A stretch of 64,000 nt of DNA, from assembly GCF_000812565.1 (NCBI RefSeq), contig NZ_JTAM01000005.1, positions 124,001 to 188,000 of the forward strand, in the 5' to 3' direction. Below are positions 17,963 to 26,795 of this stretch, in pieces. The notes beneath the pieces are model-generated. The model had not been told where the DNA came from. It did no database searches and saw nothing but the letters and a program-made list of their open reading frames with translations. Every line of letters begins with the position of its first letter. Position 1 is the first letter of the stretch. This stretch comes from Flammeovirga sp. OC4. GTDB lineage: Bacteria; Bacteroidota; Bacteroidia; Cytophagales; Flammeovirgaceae. The position numbers and the translations under genes are program-made.

Positions 17963-18376
17963 TTATGGGTGAGAAAAAACCCAATGAGAACCATCTTCAA
18001 AATATTCTCTTTTCCAAATAGGAACAGTTTCTTTTAAAGTATCAATCGCATACTCGCAGGCTTCAAAACTGGCTTTTCGGTGTGGAGTAGAAACGGCAAT
18101 CACTACCGCAATCTCCCCTACTTCACAATCACCTACAGCATGAACAATACTTACTTTATCTGCTTTAAACTTCTCTTTTACTGTATCCGCTATTTTCTGT
18201 AATTCAGATACTGCCATTGTTTCATAAGCTTCAAAAAATAACTTAGTCACTTTCTTTCCTACTAAATTATCTCTTACAGTACCAATAAATACATCTATTG
18301 CACCGCAATAGTCTGATTTTACACTATCTATAATTGAAGCAGTGTTTATCTCTTTTGTCTCTTGTAAGGCAATCAT
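17963..18376 (-). CDS. moaE: Molybdopterin synthase catalytic subunit MoaE
   Basis: The large subunit of molybdopterin synthase inserts two sulfurs, delivered by MoaD thiocarboxylate, into cyclic pyranopterin monophosphate. The 137-residue length is normal. Family blocks are the GAIDVFIGTVRDN strand, LFFEAYETMAVSELQKI, the IVHAVGDCEVGEIAVVIAVSTPHRKASFEACEYAID region, and the active-site WKREYFEDGSHWV near the C-terminus. It lies 29 bases after moaD. The cofactor made is needed by NapA, encoded about 9 kb to the right. Confidence 0.95.
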   Translation of the reverse strand: MIALQETKEINTASIIDSVKSDYCGAIDVFIGTVRDNLVGKKVTKLFFEAYETMAVSELQKIADTVKEKFKADKVSIVHAVGDCEVGEIAVVIAVSTPHRKASFEACEYAIDTLKETVPIWKREYFEDGSHWVFSHP

Positions 18377-18405
18377 AATTAGATCTTAAGGTCATTCAAA
18401 AAAAA

Positions 18406-18645
18406 TCATCCTCCACTCATAGGAGGTATAAGAGCAACTTCATCTCTGTCAGAAATTACTTCTGTACCATTTGCATGCTCTCCATTCACTGCTAAAGCAA
18501 TAGACCTCAGCTTACTTAATTCAGGGTACTTTTCTTTTAGAATACCTAAAAGTGATTCGGAAGTCAAATCCGTTTGATCTATTGAAAAATCAAGCGTTGA
18601 ACTTCCTATAATATCCTTAGTGATACCAAATAGCAATATTTTCAT
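18406..18645 (-). CDS. moaD: Molybdopterin synthase sulfur carrier MoaD
   Basis: This ubiquitin-like 79-residue protein ends in the obligatory Gly-Gly (IPPMSGG), which is adenylated and converted to a thiocarboxylate before donating sulfur in molybdopterin synthase. The core includes LLFGITKDIIG and ALAVNGEHANG followed by DRDEVALIPP, as in the family. It starts the moaD-moaE unit. A terminator downstream of nqrE separates it from the nqr operon on the same strand. Confidence 0.93.
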   Translation of the reverse strand: MKILLFGITKDIIGSSTLDFSIDQTDLTSESLLGILKEKYPELSKLRSIALAVNGEHANGTEVISDRDEVALIPPMSGG

Positions 18646-18684
18646 AATTCGAAAGTGCTAATATTTACCTAATTTTCAAAGCAT

Positions 18685-18717
18685 AAAAAAAGGCATACTC
18701 CGAAGAATATGCCTTTT
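18685..18717 (-). terminator. Terminator of the nqr operon
   Basis: AAAAGGCATA and TATGCCTTTT form a stem around a 10-base loop, with a T run on the minus strand. It lies 20 bases after the nqrE stop, before moaD. Its position shows that nqrF is not part of this transcription unit. Confidence 0.82.
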
Positions 18718-18736
18718 GGTGATATTTCTATATATC

Positions 18737-19348
18737 TTATAAAGCAATACCCATGAATGACATAAATGCCAATCCCATCAAACCAGTGATGATGAAAGTG
18801 ATACCTAATCCTCTTAAAGGAGCTGGTACATTTGAATATTTCATCTTCTCACGGATAGCTGCTAACGCGATGATCGCGATTAACCAACCGATACCTGATG
18901 AGAAACCATAAACACCTGCTTCAACGATAGAGTACTCTCTTGGCACCATAAAGAATGCTGCACCTAAGATTGAACAGTTTACTGCAATCAAAGGAAGGAA
19001 AATACCCAATGAACCATAAAGTGATGGTGAGAATTTCTCAATAATCATTTCCACCAACTGTACTGTAGATGCTACAACAGCGATGAAAAGAATATATGTT
19101 AAGAAGTCTAAGCTTACGCCCGCATATTGCTCGCCTAACCAAGTTAATGCTCCTTCTTTTAAGATATAGTTATATACTAACCAGTTTAGTGGTACAGTAA
19201 TCGTCAATACGAACGTTACCGCTAAACCAAGACCTAATGCTGTGTCGACTTTCTTAGATACGGCCAAATAAGAACACATTCCTAAGAAGTAGGCGAACAC
19301 CATGTTGTCGATAAAGATCGACTTAATTGCAAGATTTAATAAATCCAT
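18737..19348 (-). CDS. nqrE: Na+-translocating NADH:quinone reductase subunit E
   Basis: An integral membrane subunit of 203 residues with six predicted helices; it belongs to the NqrD/NqrE (Rnf A/E) pair that holds a membrane-embedded iron centre. Characteristic stretches are [19 protein letters not shown] with its cysteine in helix 1 and [14 protein letters not shown] in helix 4, giving the conserved membrane cysteines. It lies 29 bases after nqrD. It is the last gene of the operon. Confidence 0.95.
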   Translation of the reverse strand: MDLLNLAIKSIFIDNMVFAYFLGMCSYLAVSKKVDTALGLGLAVTFVLTITVPLNWLVYNYILKEGALTWLGEQYAGVSLDFLTYILFIAVVASTVQLVEMIIEKFSPSLYGSLGIFLPLIAVNCSILGAAFFMVPREYSIVEAGVYGFSSGIGWLIAIIALAAIREKMKYSNVPAPLRGLGITFIITGLMGLAFMSFMGIAL

Positions 19349-19377
19349 TTTGTGATCGTTTTTTTAAGATGAATGTT

Positions 19378-20025
19378 CTAAGCCTCTTCTACGTAACCGT
19401 TTCTTGCACGTTGTACCCAGATGATTATACCAATGATGATGAATGCACCTACTGGAGATGTCATTAAACCATTGTTTACATAAGCTTCTGGTAAAACGCG
19501 GATATCAAATAAAGTACCTGATCCGAATAACTCTCTAAAGAAAGCTACAACCAAGATTACCCATGCGTATCCGAATGAAGAACCAAGACCATCAAGAATT
19601 GAATCGTAAGGCTTGTTGGCCATTGCGAATGCTTCAAGACGTCCCATTACAATACAGTTTGTAATGATTAGACCTACATATACACCTACTACTTTTGATA
19701 CATCATAAAGGTAAGCTTTCAATACTTGGTCTACAATAATTACAAGTGATGCTACAATACCCAACTGCACGATGATACGGATACGTTGAGGAATTGCATT
19801 ACGTAAAAGCGATACGATTAAGTTAGAGAAGATAATTACGAATGTTACCGCAATTGACATTACCAATGTTGGCTCTAACTTTGAAGTTACCGCTAAGGCA
19901 GAACAGATACCCAATACTTGTACAGTTACTGGGTTATCATCGTCCAAAGGATCAGTCACGATTGCTTTTCTTCTCTTCGAGAATAAAGCTTCTGACTTTT
20001 TTGCTGCTACAGTTTCTGTGCTCAT
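19378..20025 (-). CDS. nqrD: Na+-translocating NADH:quinone reductase subunit D
   Basis: Membrane subunit of 215 residues, homologous to NqrE in inverted topology. Family signatures are PVTVQVLGICSALAVTSKLEP near the N-terminus with a conserved cysteine, and GLIITNCIVMGRLEAFAM with the second cysteine. The final helix is followed by the short QRARNGYVEEA tail. It is located between nqrC and nqrE and acts in electron transfer from the Fe-S/FAD part to the flavins while Na+ is pumped. Confidence 0.95.
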   Translation of the reverse strand: MSTETVAAKKSEALFSKRRKAIVTDPLDDDNPVTVQVLGICSALAVTSKLEPTLVMSIAVTFVIIFSNLIVSLLRNAIPQRIRIIVQLGIVASLVIIVDQVLKAYLYDVSKVVGVYVGLIITNCIVMGRLEAFAMANKPYDSILDGLGSSFGYAWVILVVAFFRELFGSGTLFDIRVLPEAYVNNGLMTSPVGAFIIIGIIIWVQRARNGYVEEA

Positions 20026-20068
20026 TTTTTTCGTTTTTTGTTATATTCAATAGTGAACAAATTGCGAA

Positions 20069-20800
20069 CTACTGGGCCATTGAAACCGCAGAAGCACCTT
20101 TTTCCAAGAATGGTTTATATTGATTCAAGTATCTATCAACCATTTCATTAAGACCAATTGCAGTAAGAGTTGCACCAGATAAACCGTCTACCTCATAATC
20201 AGGTAAACCTGTTTTACCTTCACCTTTTACCATGAAAGTAGGCTTTAACTCACCATTAACAAAGATCTTTTTACCAATATATCGGTCTTGTACCTCTTTA
20301 TCACCAATTCTAGCTCCTAAACCAGGAGTTTCACCTTTGTGAGAGAATACCACACCTTTTACAGTGTTCATGTCAGACTCTAAGGCAAAGTAACCCCAGA
20401 TGTCATTCCAAAGACCATAACCATACATAGGTAAGATATAACTTTCTACACTACTACCATCTTTACTCATGAATTTGTAAATAGGTAAAATTGCAGGTTG
20501 GTTTTTCTTTAATTTTTTCCACTCTTTAGAAATATCTAATTTCTCAAGAACAGCAGCGTCAATTGCTTGACCATCGATACCAACAACTTGGATACGACTA
20601 TCATATACTTTAGCAATTTCTGACTTTGGAGATTCGCTCATTTCTGGAAGTACTGAAAGCATAATCTGCTTTTTAGTATCCAAAGCTACTTCTTCCTTTT
20701 GTCTCTCATTAAGAGAAACTGCAGTAAACGACAAGATACCACCTAGGATAACTGTCATTGCTACCGCAAAACCGATGACATAACCGTTAGACTGTTGCAC
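20069..20800 (-). CDS. nqrC: Na+-translocating NADH:quinone reductase subunit C
   Basis: Mostly periplasmic subunit of 243 residues anchored by one N-terminal helix (YVIGFAVAMTVILGGILSF). It carries a covalently bound FMN on the threonine of the SGAT motif, seen here as DGLSGATLTAIG near the C-terminus. The flavinylation site is therefore intact, which implies that an ApbE flavin transferase is encoded elsewhere. It begins with GTG and overlaps the end of nqrB by 14 bases, which suggests translational coupling. Confidence 0.95.
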   Translation of the reverse strand: MQQSNGYVIGFAVAMTVILGGILSFTAVSLNERQKEEVALDTKKQIMLSVLPEMSESPKSEIAKVYDSRIQVVGIDGQAIDAAVLEKLDISKEWKKLKKNQPAILPIYKFMSKDGSSVESYILPMYGYGLWNDIWGYFALESDMNTVKGVVFSHKGETPGLGARIGDKEVQDRYIGKKIFVNGELKPTFMVKGEGKTGLPDYEVDGLSGATLTAIGLNEMVDRYLNQYKPFLEKGASAVSMAQ

Positions 20801-21986
20801 GTTTTAATCTTCGTTTTTTGTTTGCATTTACTACATAATGGTCGATCAATGGAGCTAATACGTTCATAAGAAGAATAGCTAACATGATTCCCTCAGGATA
20901 CGCTGGGTTTAACACACGGATAATTACCGTCATTACACCAATTAACGCACCGTAAATCCACTTACCTGAGTTTGTTTGCGAAGCAGAAACTGGGTCTGTC
21001 GCCATAAACACAATACCGAAAGCGAAACCACCAATAATTAAGTGGTAGTAAGCTGGCATTTGTAAGTAAGTAGCACCTTCTGGAGCAAGAACGTTTAATA
21101 AAACACCCATTGCTAATGCACCTAAGATACCAGAAATGATGATTCTGTAATCAGCTACTTTTGTCCAGATTAATACTAAAGCACCAATCAAACACATTAA
21201 AGCAGAAGTTTCACCAATTGAACCTGGGATCGTACCGATAAATAAGCTCATTGGATCTGAAGCCCAGTGAGCTGTTTTACCAACAAAGTCTGCAACAGCA
21301 ACACCTTGGTTTTGAGCCTCAACAGCTAAACCTAAGAATGTAGCACCAGTGAAACCATCTACAGTAGATGTTCCTTCACCAAGGTATGTCCAAACTTTAT
21401 CACCTGAAATCGCTGCTGGATAAGCGAAGTATAAGAATGCACGAGCAGTTAATGCTACGTTCAAAATATTCATACCTACACCACCGAATACCTCTTTAGC
21501 TACTAATACAGCAAAAGCTGAAGCCAAACCAACTTGCCATAATGGAATAGTTGCTGGTAATACTAATGGAATAAGGATACCTGTTACTAAGAAACCCTCT
21601 GTGATAGGGTGATTTCTAAATACGGCGAAAGCGGCCTCTACAGTACCACCCGCTGCATAAGAAACGATGATAATTGGTAACGATAATTGTAAACCAATTA
21701 AGAATTGCTCTCCAACTGATGCAGCTTCACCAGTTGCAATGTGGTGTTGGTAACCTACGTTCCATAAACCGAAAATGATAGCAGGAAGAAGTGCGATAAC
21801 TACAGTCATCATCACACGCTTTAAATCTACTGCATCACGTACCTGAACACCTTTCGCTTTAGTCACATCCGGAGGAGTGAACATAAACGTTTCACCTGCT
21901 TCGAAAACATAGTAAAGCTTCTCCAGCTTACCACCTTTTTCGAACATAGGCTTTTGTTTTTCTATGAGATCGTGAATGAATTTCAT
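20787..21986 (-). CDS. nqrB: Na+-translocating NADH:quinone reductase subunit B
   Basis: Large membrane subunit of 399 residues with about ten helices. It carries a second covalent FMN on the threonine of a (S/T)GAT motif, here DGFTGATFLGL, and riboflavin/quinone sites in Vibrio. Other family stretches are EVFGGVGMNILNVALTARAFLYF and FATDPVSA-type MATDPVSASQTNSGKW. Starts with ATG 41 bases after the nqrA stop. NqrB forms most of the sodium channel of the complex. Confidence 0.95.
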   Translation of the reverse strand: MKFIHDLIEKQKPMFEKGGKLEKLYYVFEAGETFMFTPPDVTKAKGVQVRDAVDLKRVMMTVVIALLPAIIFGLWNVGYQHHIATGEAASVGEQFLIGLQLSLPIIIVSYAAGGTVEAAFAVFRNHPITEGFLVTGILIPLVLPATIPLWQVGLASAFAVLVAKEVFGGVGMNILNVALTARAFLYFAYPAAISGDKVWTYLGEGTSTVDGFTGATFLGLAVEAQNQGVAVADFVGKTAHWASDPMSLFIGTIPGSIGETSALMCLIGALVLIWTKVADYRIIISGILGALAMGVLLNVLAPEGATYLQMPAYYHLIIGGFAFGIVFMATDPVSASQTNSGKWIYGALIGVMTVIIRVLNPAYPEGIMLAILLMNVLAPLIDHYVVNANKKRRLKRATV

Positions 21987-22027
21987 GTCTTATAAGATAT
22001 TAAACTAATTTTTAATAGTACACCAAA

Positions 22028-23386
22028 TTAATCCAAACGCATTGTATCTAAACCTTGACGTACAATCTTTTGAATATCGTGCTTAGAAACGTCAATGAAT
22101 TCACAAAGAGCTAAATCCTCTTCTGCTACTTCATAGATTCCTAATGCCTCCATATTCTCATAATCATAAGCAAGGATAGCTTTTAACAAGTACATTGGAT
22201 AAATATCCATAGGTACTACTTTTTCGAAGCTACCTGTTACAGCAAATGGTCTGTCTTGACCGTTTGTGTTAGTATCAAGTGCATACTTCTTAGAAGTGCT
22301 ACCTAATAAACCGAACGCTTTGTGGAAGCTTAAACGGCTTGTGATTGGTGCTAACCACCCATCTGATAAGAAGAAACGTGCTTTGTTTCCTTCCTCAAGG
22401 GCAGTAACCATGTTAGAATAATAACCCAAGAACCCGTTTTTACCAACAGCATAACCTGTTAAAACGTTTCCTGAAACTACACGAACATTATCACCTTTGA
22501 TTTTCGCTGCTGAGATTGTCTCTAAGTTTACACCTGCATATGTTTCAACATACTCTGGCTTATCTACTTTAGGACCAGCTACTGCAATGATTCTTTTGGC
22601 ATCATATTTACCTTCTTTGAAAAGTTTACCTACTTGAGCTAAACCTTCTGGAGAAATAGTCCAAACTACATCATTAGCACTTGTAACAGGTGCAGTGTGG
22701 TGAATTTGTACACCTACGTTACCTGCTGGGTGAGGACCTGAGAATTTGTTTTTCTCAACGCCTGCAAGACCATCAAACAATGCAGAAGATTTTGAACCAC
22801 TTAATCCAAGGTACACCTTAGGAGCAAACTTTTTCAATACATCAATACCTGCTTGAATAAAGCTTTCTTGACCTTTTAAAGTAAACTCATAATTTGGTGC
22901 CAAAGGATGGCTATCAAATGCAGAAACAAATAAAGCTCTCGGTGTATCTGAAGGATTAGCAACAATAGCATATGGACGACGCACTAATTGCGGCCACACC
23001 CCACTTTCAAGAAGAATAGCTTGTGCTTCTTCTTTGCTAACCTGATCGATAGGTTTCACTGGGAACTCTTTGTATTCAACTTGCGCGTCAGCTTTCACTA
23101 CGACTGCAAGTAACTTACGGCGTTCTCCACGTTGGATTTCAACGATTTCGCCGCTTACAGGTGATGTATATTTAACTTCTTCTAATTTCCCATCTATCAA
23201 GATTGGGTCACCTGCCTTTACTTTCTCGCCTACTTTAACCACAGCCTTAGGACGAATCATCCCAGGGAAGTCCTCTGGTTTAATGGCAAATGTTGTGGGT
23301 GTATCAATATTCTTAGCGATGCTTTCTGCAGCCTCGCCTACTAGTTTGATATCAAACCCTTTTTTTAATTTCACGTTATTAGACAT
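22028..23386 (-). CDS. nqrA: Na+-translocating NADH:quinone reductase subunit A
   Basis: Peripheral subunit of 452 residues implicated in quinone binding. It begins with the typical KLKKGFDIKLVGEA and contains KPEDFPGMIRPKAVVKVGEKVKAGDP-like barrel-sandwich sequence, VWPQLVRRPYAIVANP and the C-terminal CEFIDVSKHDIQKIVRQGLD. It is the first gene of nqrABCDE, behind a good TAnnTTTG promoter. The complex oxidises NADH and pumps Na+, fitting a marine habitat; the NADH-oxidising FAD/2Fe-2S subunit NqrF is not encoded in the window. Confidence 0.95.
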   Translation of the reverse strand: MSNNVKLKKGFDIKLVGEAAESIAKNIDTPTTFAIKPEDFPGMIRPKAVVKVGEKVKAGDPILIDGKLEEVKYTSPVSGEIVEIQRGERRKLLAVVVKADAQVEYKEFPVKPIDQVSKEEAQAILLESGVWPQLVRRPYAIVANPSDTPRALFVSAFDSHPLAPNYEFTLKGQESFIQAGIDVLKKFAPKVYLGLSGSKSSALFDGLAGVEKNKFSGPHPAGNVGVQIHHTAPVTSANDVVWTISPEGLAQVGKLFKEGKYDAKRIIAVAGPKVDKPEYVETYAGVNLETISAAKIKGDNVRVVSGNVLTGYAVGKNGFLGYYSNMVTALEEGNKARFFLSDGWLAPITSRLSFHKAFGLLGSTSKKYALDTNTNGQDRPFAVTGSFEKVVPMDIYPMYLLKAILAYDYENMEALGIYEVAEEDLALCEFIDVSKHDIQKIVRQGLDTMRLD

Positions 23387-23432
23387 CGGATATTATCGAG
23401 TGACAGAGTAAACGCTCCTATATTTTTATGTG

Positions 23433-23463
23433 CAAACTTAATAAATTCATATCTGCTTTGAAA
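23433..23463 (-). promoter_or_regulatory. Promoter of the nqr operon
   Basis: On the minus strand TAAGTTTG (23433-23440) matches TAnnTTTG, and TTTC (23460-23463) lies 19 bases upstream as a near-match to the -33 TTTG. Predicted start leaves about a 40-base leader before nqrA. Confidence 0.55.
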
Positions 23464-23575
23464 CTTAATTGGCTAGTGATTTTCGTCAAATTTTCAAAAA
23501 ATCCTGAATAACAATGAATATCTTTTTAGGAATTAACAAATTATTTAAAATGACTATTATATCATATATTGTATA

Positions 23576-24013
23576 TTGAAACGTTATAAAACAAAAACAA
23601 AGTTCGAACAACAATTTTTTAATACCGTGAATAATACCGAAATTTCCGCAATTTGGGAACAAATCAGTCACAGAAAAGACGTTGCAAAGGTCTCTAACTT
23701 ACACTTTATCAAGGTCGTAAGTAAACAATTAAAGAACCCACATCTTATCACTTGGGATTTTTATAACAAAGAAGTTCTAATTTCAGAAGTAGCCTATATT
23801 AATACAGTTGATGATGATCCTATTGATCTAAAAGACTACAAATACTTATGGGTAAAGGAAGAAAACCCCAATGAGCAAGCCTTATTTAGAATCTTACTAA
23901 ATAACGATGGACAAACGATAAATCTGAAAACTTTATTCCATCCATCACACAAAAACAGCAATCTGACTGTAAAATACTTAGGCTTGATCGAAGAAGAAGT
24001 TATAACGGAATAA
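23576..24013 (+). CDS. Hypothetical protein with TTG start
   Basis: An open frame of 145 residues without any methionine codon inside it, so it must start with a non-ATG codon; the TTG at 23576 is the first option and gives KRYKTKTKFEQQFFN. It has no signal peptide or membrane segment and contains both aromatic and acidic stretches (ITWDFYNKEVLISEVAYI, DLKDYKYLWVKEENPNEQ). I recognise no family. Codon use resembles that of its neighbours, and the frame fills the space between the nqr promoter and a large hairpin, so I think it is real. Confidence 0.55.
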   Translation: MKRYKTKTKFEQQFFNTVNNTEISAIWEQISHRKDVAKVSNLHFIKVVSKQLKNPHLITWDFYNKEVLISEVAYINTVDDDPIDLKDYKYLWVKEENPNEQALFRILLNNDGQTINLKTLFHPSHKNSNLTVKYLGLIEEEVITE

Positions 24014-24016
24014 AAG

Positions 24017-24108
24017 AAGAGCTATCAATATTTCATTAAAAAGCTATTAGAGTGATATTTTTAGTTTAATATCAATCATAATAGCTTCCTAAAATAATGA
24101 TAGCTCTT
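24017..24108. repeat. Three-tier nested inverted repeat between convergent genes
   Basis: Outer arms AAGAGCTATCA/TGATAGCTCTT (24017-24027, 24098-24108), middle arms AAGCTATTA/TAATAGCTT (24041-24049, 24079-24087) and inner arms TGATATT/AATATCA (24053-24059, 24068-24074) nest in register around the loop TTTAGTTT. It may serve as a strong bidirectional terminator for the flanking genes, though it lacks a clear T run. Confidence 0.75.
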
Positions 24109-24130
24109 TCTATAATATTATTGAATAATC

Positions 24131-24865
24131 CTATTTTTCAAAAATTACTTTTTCCTTCGAAACCCTAGTTCTTTCATTGTAAATACCACCTTCAGCGGCG
24201 GCTCCACAACCAATCACCATACTGATTTCTGCATCTTTTGGAAGATCTAAAAGCTTCTTGATTCTTTTACTATCAAATCCTTCCATTGGACAAGTATCAT
24301 ACCCTTCTGCTTTCATACTATACATGAAAGTCATTGCCGCCAATGACACACTCTTATGCAATGTGATGCGAACGTCCGTTTTGGTCACCTGTCTGTACAT
24401 GGGCTTTTTAAACCCAACGTACCATGCATATACTTTTTTGAAAAAGCTTTTTAATCCACCAAAATTATCGTTGTTATACAAGATAGGGACCAACTTCTCA
24501 TAATAACTCAAAGCTCTGTCTTTGTCTTTTTGTGGCATATCTTCTGGAAAAGAAGCCTTCATTTTTTCAAGGTTGAAAGCAGCTCTTTCTTTCCATAGCT
24601 TTGGTCTAACAACAAATAATACCAATTCTCTAGCAGTTGTTGCTGCCTTTTGACGCATACAATTTTCCGCTACTTCCTTTTTTAAGTCCTCAGAAGTAAT
24701 TCTGTAGAACTCCCACATTTGCATATTAGAGCTGTTTGGGGATAGAGTTGCTCTTTCAAGACTTCTTTGTACTGCGTTATGATCAAAATCTGATTCTTGA
24801 TCATAAATACGCACTGATCGCCTAGATTGAACAATCTCATCAAAATATTTTGCACTGTTAGTCAT
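24131..24865 (-). CDS. Nitroreductase family protein
   Basis: FMN-dependent NAD(P)H oxidoreductase of the nitroreductase superfamily, 244 residues. The FMN-binding start SRRSVRIYD and the following LSPNSSNMQMWEFYRIT are typical, and a late CPMEGFDSKRIKKLLDLP matches the family 'P..G...' region. Sequence EKLVPILYNNDNFGGLKSFFKK in the middle is an insert resembling those in the larger reductases. Substrate cannot be told from sequence. Monocistronic, facing the nested hairpin. Confidence 0.88.
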   Translation of the reverse strand: MTNSAKYFDEIVQSRRSVRIYDQESDFDHNAVQRSLERATLSPNSSNMQMWEFYRITSEDLKKEVAENCMRQKAATTARELVLFVVRPKLWKERAAFNLEKMKASFPEDMPQKDKDRALSYYEKLVPILYNNDNFGGLKSFFKKVYAWYVGFKKPMYRQVTKTDVRITLHKSVSLAAMTFMYSMKAEGYDTCPMEGFDSKRIKKLLDLPKDAEISMVIGCGAAAEGGIYNERTRVSKEKVIFEK

Positions 24866-25002
24866 TTTTCTTGTCCGATTAAATACTTTAATTGTCAGTT
24901 TTATTAAACGATTATTATTTTTGTCTTAATCATTATTTATTTAATAATTCAAATAACTAATCATCCAATTAGTACAAATTTAATCATTTAGAATAATTCA
25001 TC

Positions 25003-25488
25003 ATGTTAAAATTAATTTCTAAACTCATACTGTTCATCTCAATTCCTTTATTTATTATCTCATGTAGTAGTGACGGAGAAGAAGAAATCATTCCTGGAGA
25101 CATTTCATTTTGGGCAGATAGCAACTCTGGTTTCTTAGGGGACCAAGCGATTACTATTGTAATTTTTGACAGTAAAACCTCAACTGAAATCACTAGAGGA
25201 GTTTTAATTCAAGCAGCAAACAACCCTGCTTGTGGTGGAACAACAATGAGTAGTATTTTCACTGCTCAATTATCTCCTGGGAAATATATTGTACAAGCTT
25301 TTGAAGATGACTCTGAAGCTGGAGCTGGTGATGGTGCGTGGTTTAATGGCCCATTTGGTCAGGAAATTGAAGTTCTTGGAGGAACTTGTAGATCATACAG
25401 AATGGGTGATGATCCTTTTGAAGCTCAACGTGCTTCCAACGCTAGAACTAGAGGCATCAAATTTTATGGTGTTTACGAAGTTCAATAA
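25003..25488 (+). CDS. Predicted lipoprotein, function unknown
   Basis: The N-terminus MLKLISKLILFISIPLFIIS is followed by a lipobox cysteine at residue 21 and an acidic SSDGEEE stretch, which could favour export to the cell surface in Bacteroidota. The mature part is beta-rich with CGGTT and GGTCRSY cysteine motifs, which may form a disulfide. I recognise no family; the sequence 'ISFWADSNSG...AITIVIFD' and 'LSPGKYIVQAFED' suggest a small immunoglobulin-like fold. It is monocistronic and ends at a terminator. Confidence 0.7.
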   Translation: MLKLISKLILFISIPLFIISCSSDGEEEIIPGDISFWADSNSGFLGDQAITIVIFDSKTSTEITRGVLIQAANNPACGGTTMSSIFTAQLSPGKYIVQAFEDDSEAGAGDGAWFNGPFGQEIEVLGGTCRSYRMGDDPFEAQRASNARTRGIKFYGVYEVQ

Positions 25489-25493
25489 AGCAT

Positions 25494-25528
25494 AAAAAAA
25501 AGAGGTAATTTAAATTACCTCTTTTTTT
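25494..25528. terminator. Bidirectional terminator between convergent genes
   Basis: A near-perfect palindrome, A8-GAGGTAATTT and its complement, with T7 to the right and A8 to the left. It overlaps the stop codon of moaA on the minus strand by two bases. Confidence 0.88.
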
Positions 25529-26495
25529 ATCCCCCAATTAAAGACATGGAGTCCAAATCCTTATTATGATTCTTTTCTTCATCAAAACCTGAAGCCTTTT
25601 TCAACAACAAGTGCTCTTGAACCTTTTGAATAAGTTCGTCATCCGAGCACCCCTCTCTTATTATTGCTTTAAGATCCATTCCTTTTTGAGAGTATAAACA
25701 ATTCCTCAATTGTCCCAAAGAAGTTATTCTTAAACGATCACAAGTTCCACAAAAAGTTCTCGTAAAAGCAGGAATAATGCCTAATGAACCTATTAATTTC
25801 TTTGAATGATATACTTTGGCTGTTGACGAACCCTCAAGTTCCTTTAAATCATTGAACTCTTTTTGTAGTTCATTTTCAATATCTATGTAATTCCAGCTTT
25901 TAGAAACTTCCTTTCCTTTACCGTTAAATGGCATCTCCTCAATAAAACGGATCTGAATTGGGTAAATTTCAGCAAACTTAGCTAATGGAATAATCTCTTC
26001 GGTATTCTTACCTTCCATGACCACCATGTTCACCTTGACTTTAAACCCTTTCAAAACCATCATTTTAAGAGAGGACATTACTTTATCAAAATCATCTCTA
26101 CGAGTTATTTCAAAGAATTTTTCTTTGGTTGTCGCATCAAGACTTAGATTAATATCTTTTATTCCTATTTCATGAAGTTCATCTAAGTACTCATCTAGCA
26201 AAACTCCATTTGTAGTAATTGCCACTTTCTTTATCCCTTCTATCTTCACTATTTCTCTCAGAAAATTAATCAAGCCTTTCCTTACAAAAGGCTCCCCTCC
26301 AGTGATTCTTACTTTTTCTACACCATGTTTTGCAAGAAGACTTACCAGTCTCAACATTTCTTCAAAAGACAATAGCTTATCTTTCTGAACGAATTTCATA
26401 TGTTCAGGCATACAATAAGTACATCTTAGATTGCATCTATCTGTGACTGCTAATCTTAAATATTTGATTTGTCTTTGAAACTTATCTGTTAACAC
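25527..26495 (-). CDS. moaA: GTP 3',8-cyclase MoaA
   Basis: Radical SAM enzyme that, with MoaC, converts GTP to cyclic pyranopterin monophosphate in molybdenum cofactor synthesis. The SAM-cluster cysteines are C21, C25 and C28 in CNLRCTYC. The second cluster is built from FCGTCDRLR and the later RNCLY cysteine. The C-terminal Gly-Gly required for activity is present (MSLIGG). GTG at 26495 is the only reasonable start. It lies downstream of the nap genes, but a terminator separates the units. moaC is not in the window. Confidence 0.96.
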   Translation of the reverse strand: MLTDKFQRQIKYLRLAVTDRCNLRCTYCMPEHMKFVQKDKLLSFEEMLRLVSLLAKHGVEKVRITGGEPFVRKGLINFLREIVKIEGIKKVAITTNGVLLDEYLDELHEIGIKDINLSLDATTKEKFFEITRRDDFDKVMSSLKMMVLKGFKVKVNMVVMEGKNTEEIIPLAKFAEIYPIQIRFIEEMPFNGKGKEVSKSWNYIDIENELQKEFNDLKELEGSSTAKVYHSKKLIGSLGIIPAFTRTFCGTCDRLRITSLGQLRNCLYSQKGMDLKAIIREGCSDDELIQKVQEHLLLKKASGFDEEKNHNKDLDSMSLIGG

Positions 26496-26541
26496 GTGAT
26501 TGTATTTGTTGTAAAATGAATGTGCAATTTAATAAATAAAA

Positions 26542-26576
26542 AGGTCTTGTATTCTAAATAACGGAATACAAGACCT
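26542..26576 (-). terminator. Terminator of the nap operon
   Basis: A perfect 13-bp stem AGGTCTTGTATTC with its complement around a 9-base loop, with T-rich sequence following on the minus strand. It separates the nap genes from moaA. Confidence 0.82.
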
Positions 26577-26605
26577 AATATTTAAAAAGATTAGCCGAAA
26601 TATTT

Positions 26606-26794
26606 CTATAAAATATCTTTACTCGTCAAATCTTTGTAGACTTCCCATAGTACTAATGCGACTGCCACTCCAATACAAGGTTGAGCAACAAATACAAATA
26701 AGAACATTAGATAAGGGTTCGGAAAAATGATGTAGGGAATAGAGATTGCTAAACCAACAATCACCAACATACTTTCTATAAATACTTTTCTCAT
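26606..26794 (-). CDS. Small two-helix membrane protein of the nap operon
   Basis: The ATG at 26794 is one base past the TAA stop of the cytochrome gene, so the reading is probably coupled. It encodes 62 residues with two membrane helices (VFIESMLVIVGLAISIPYIIF and LMFLFVFVAQPCIGVAVALVLW) and a short charged end. The longer frame to 26863 overlaps the cytochrome gene and lacks support. I do not recognise a family; position suggests it helps the cytochrome or an assembly step, as small NapE-type proteins are thought to do. Confidence 0.6.
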   Translation of the reverse strand: MRKVFIESMLVIVGLAISIPYIIFPNPYLMFLFVFVAQPCIGVAVALVLWEVYKDLTSKDIL

Positions 26795-26795
26795 G

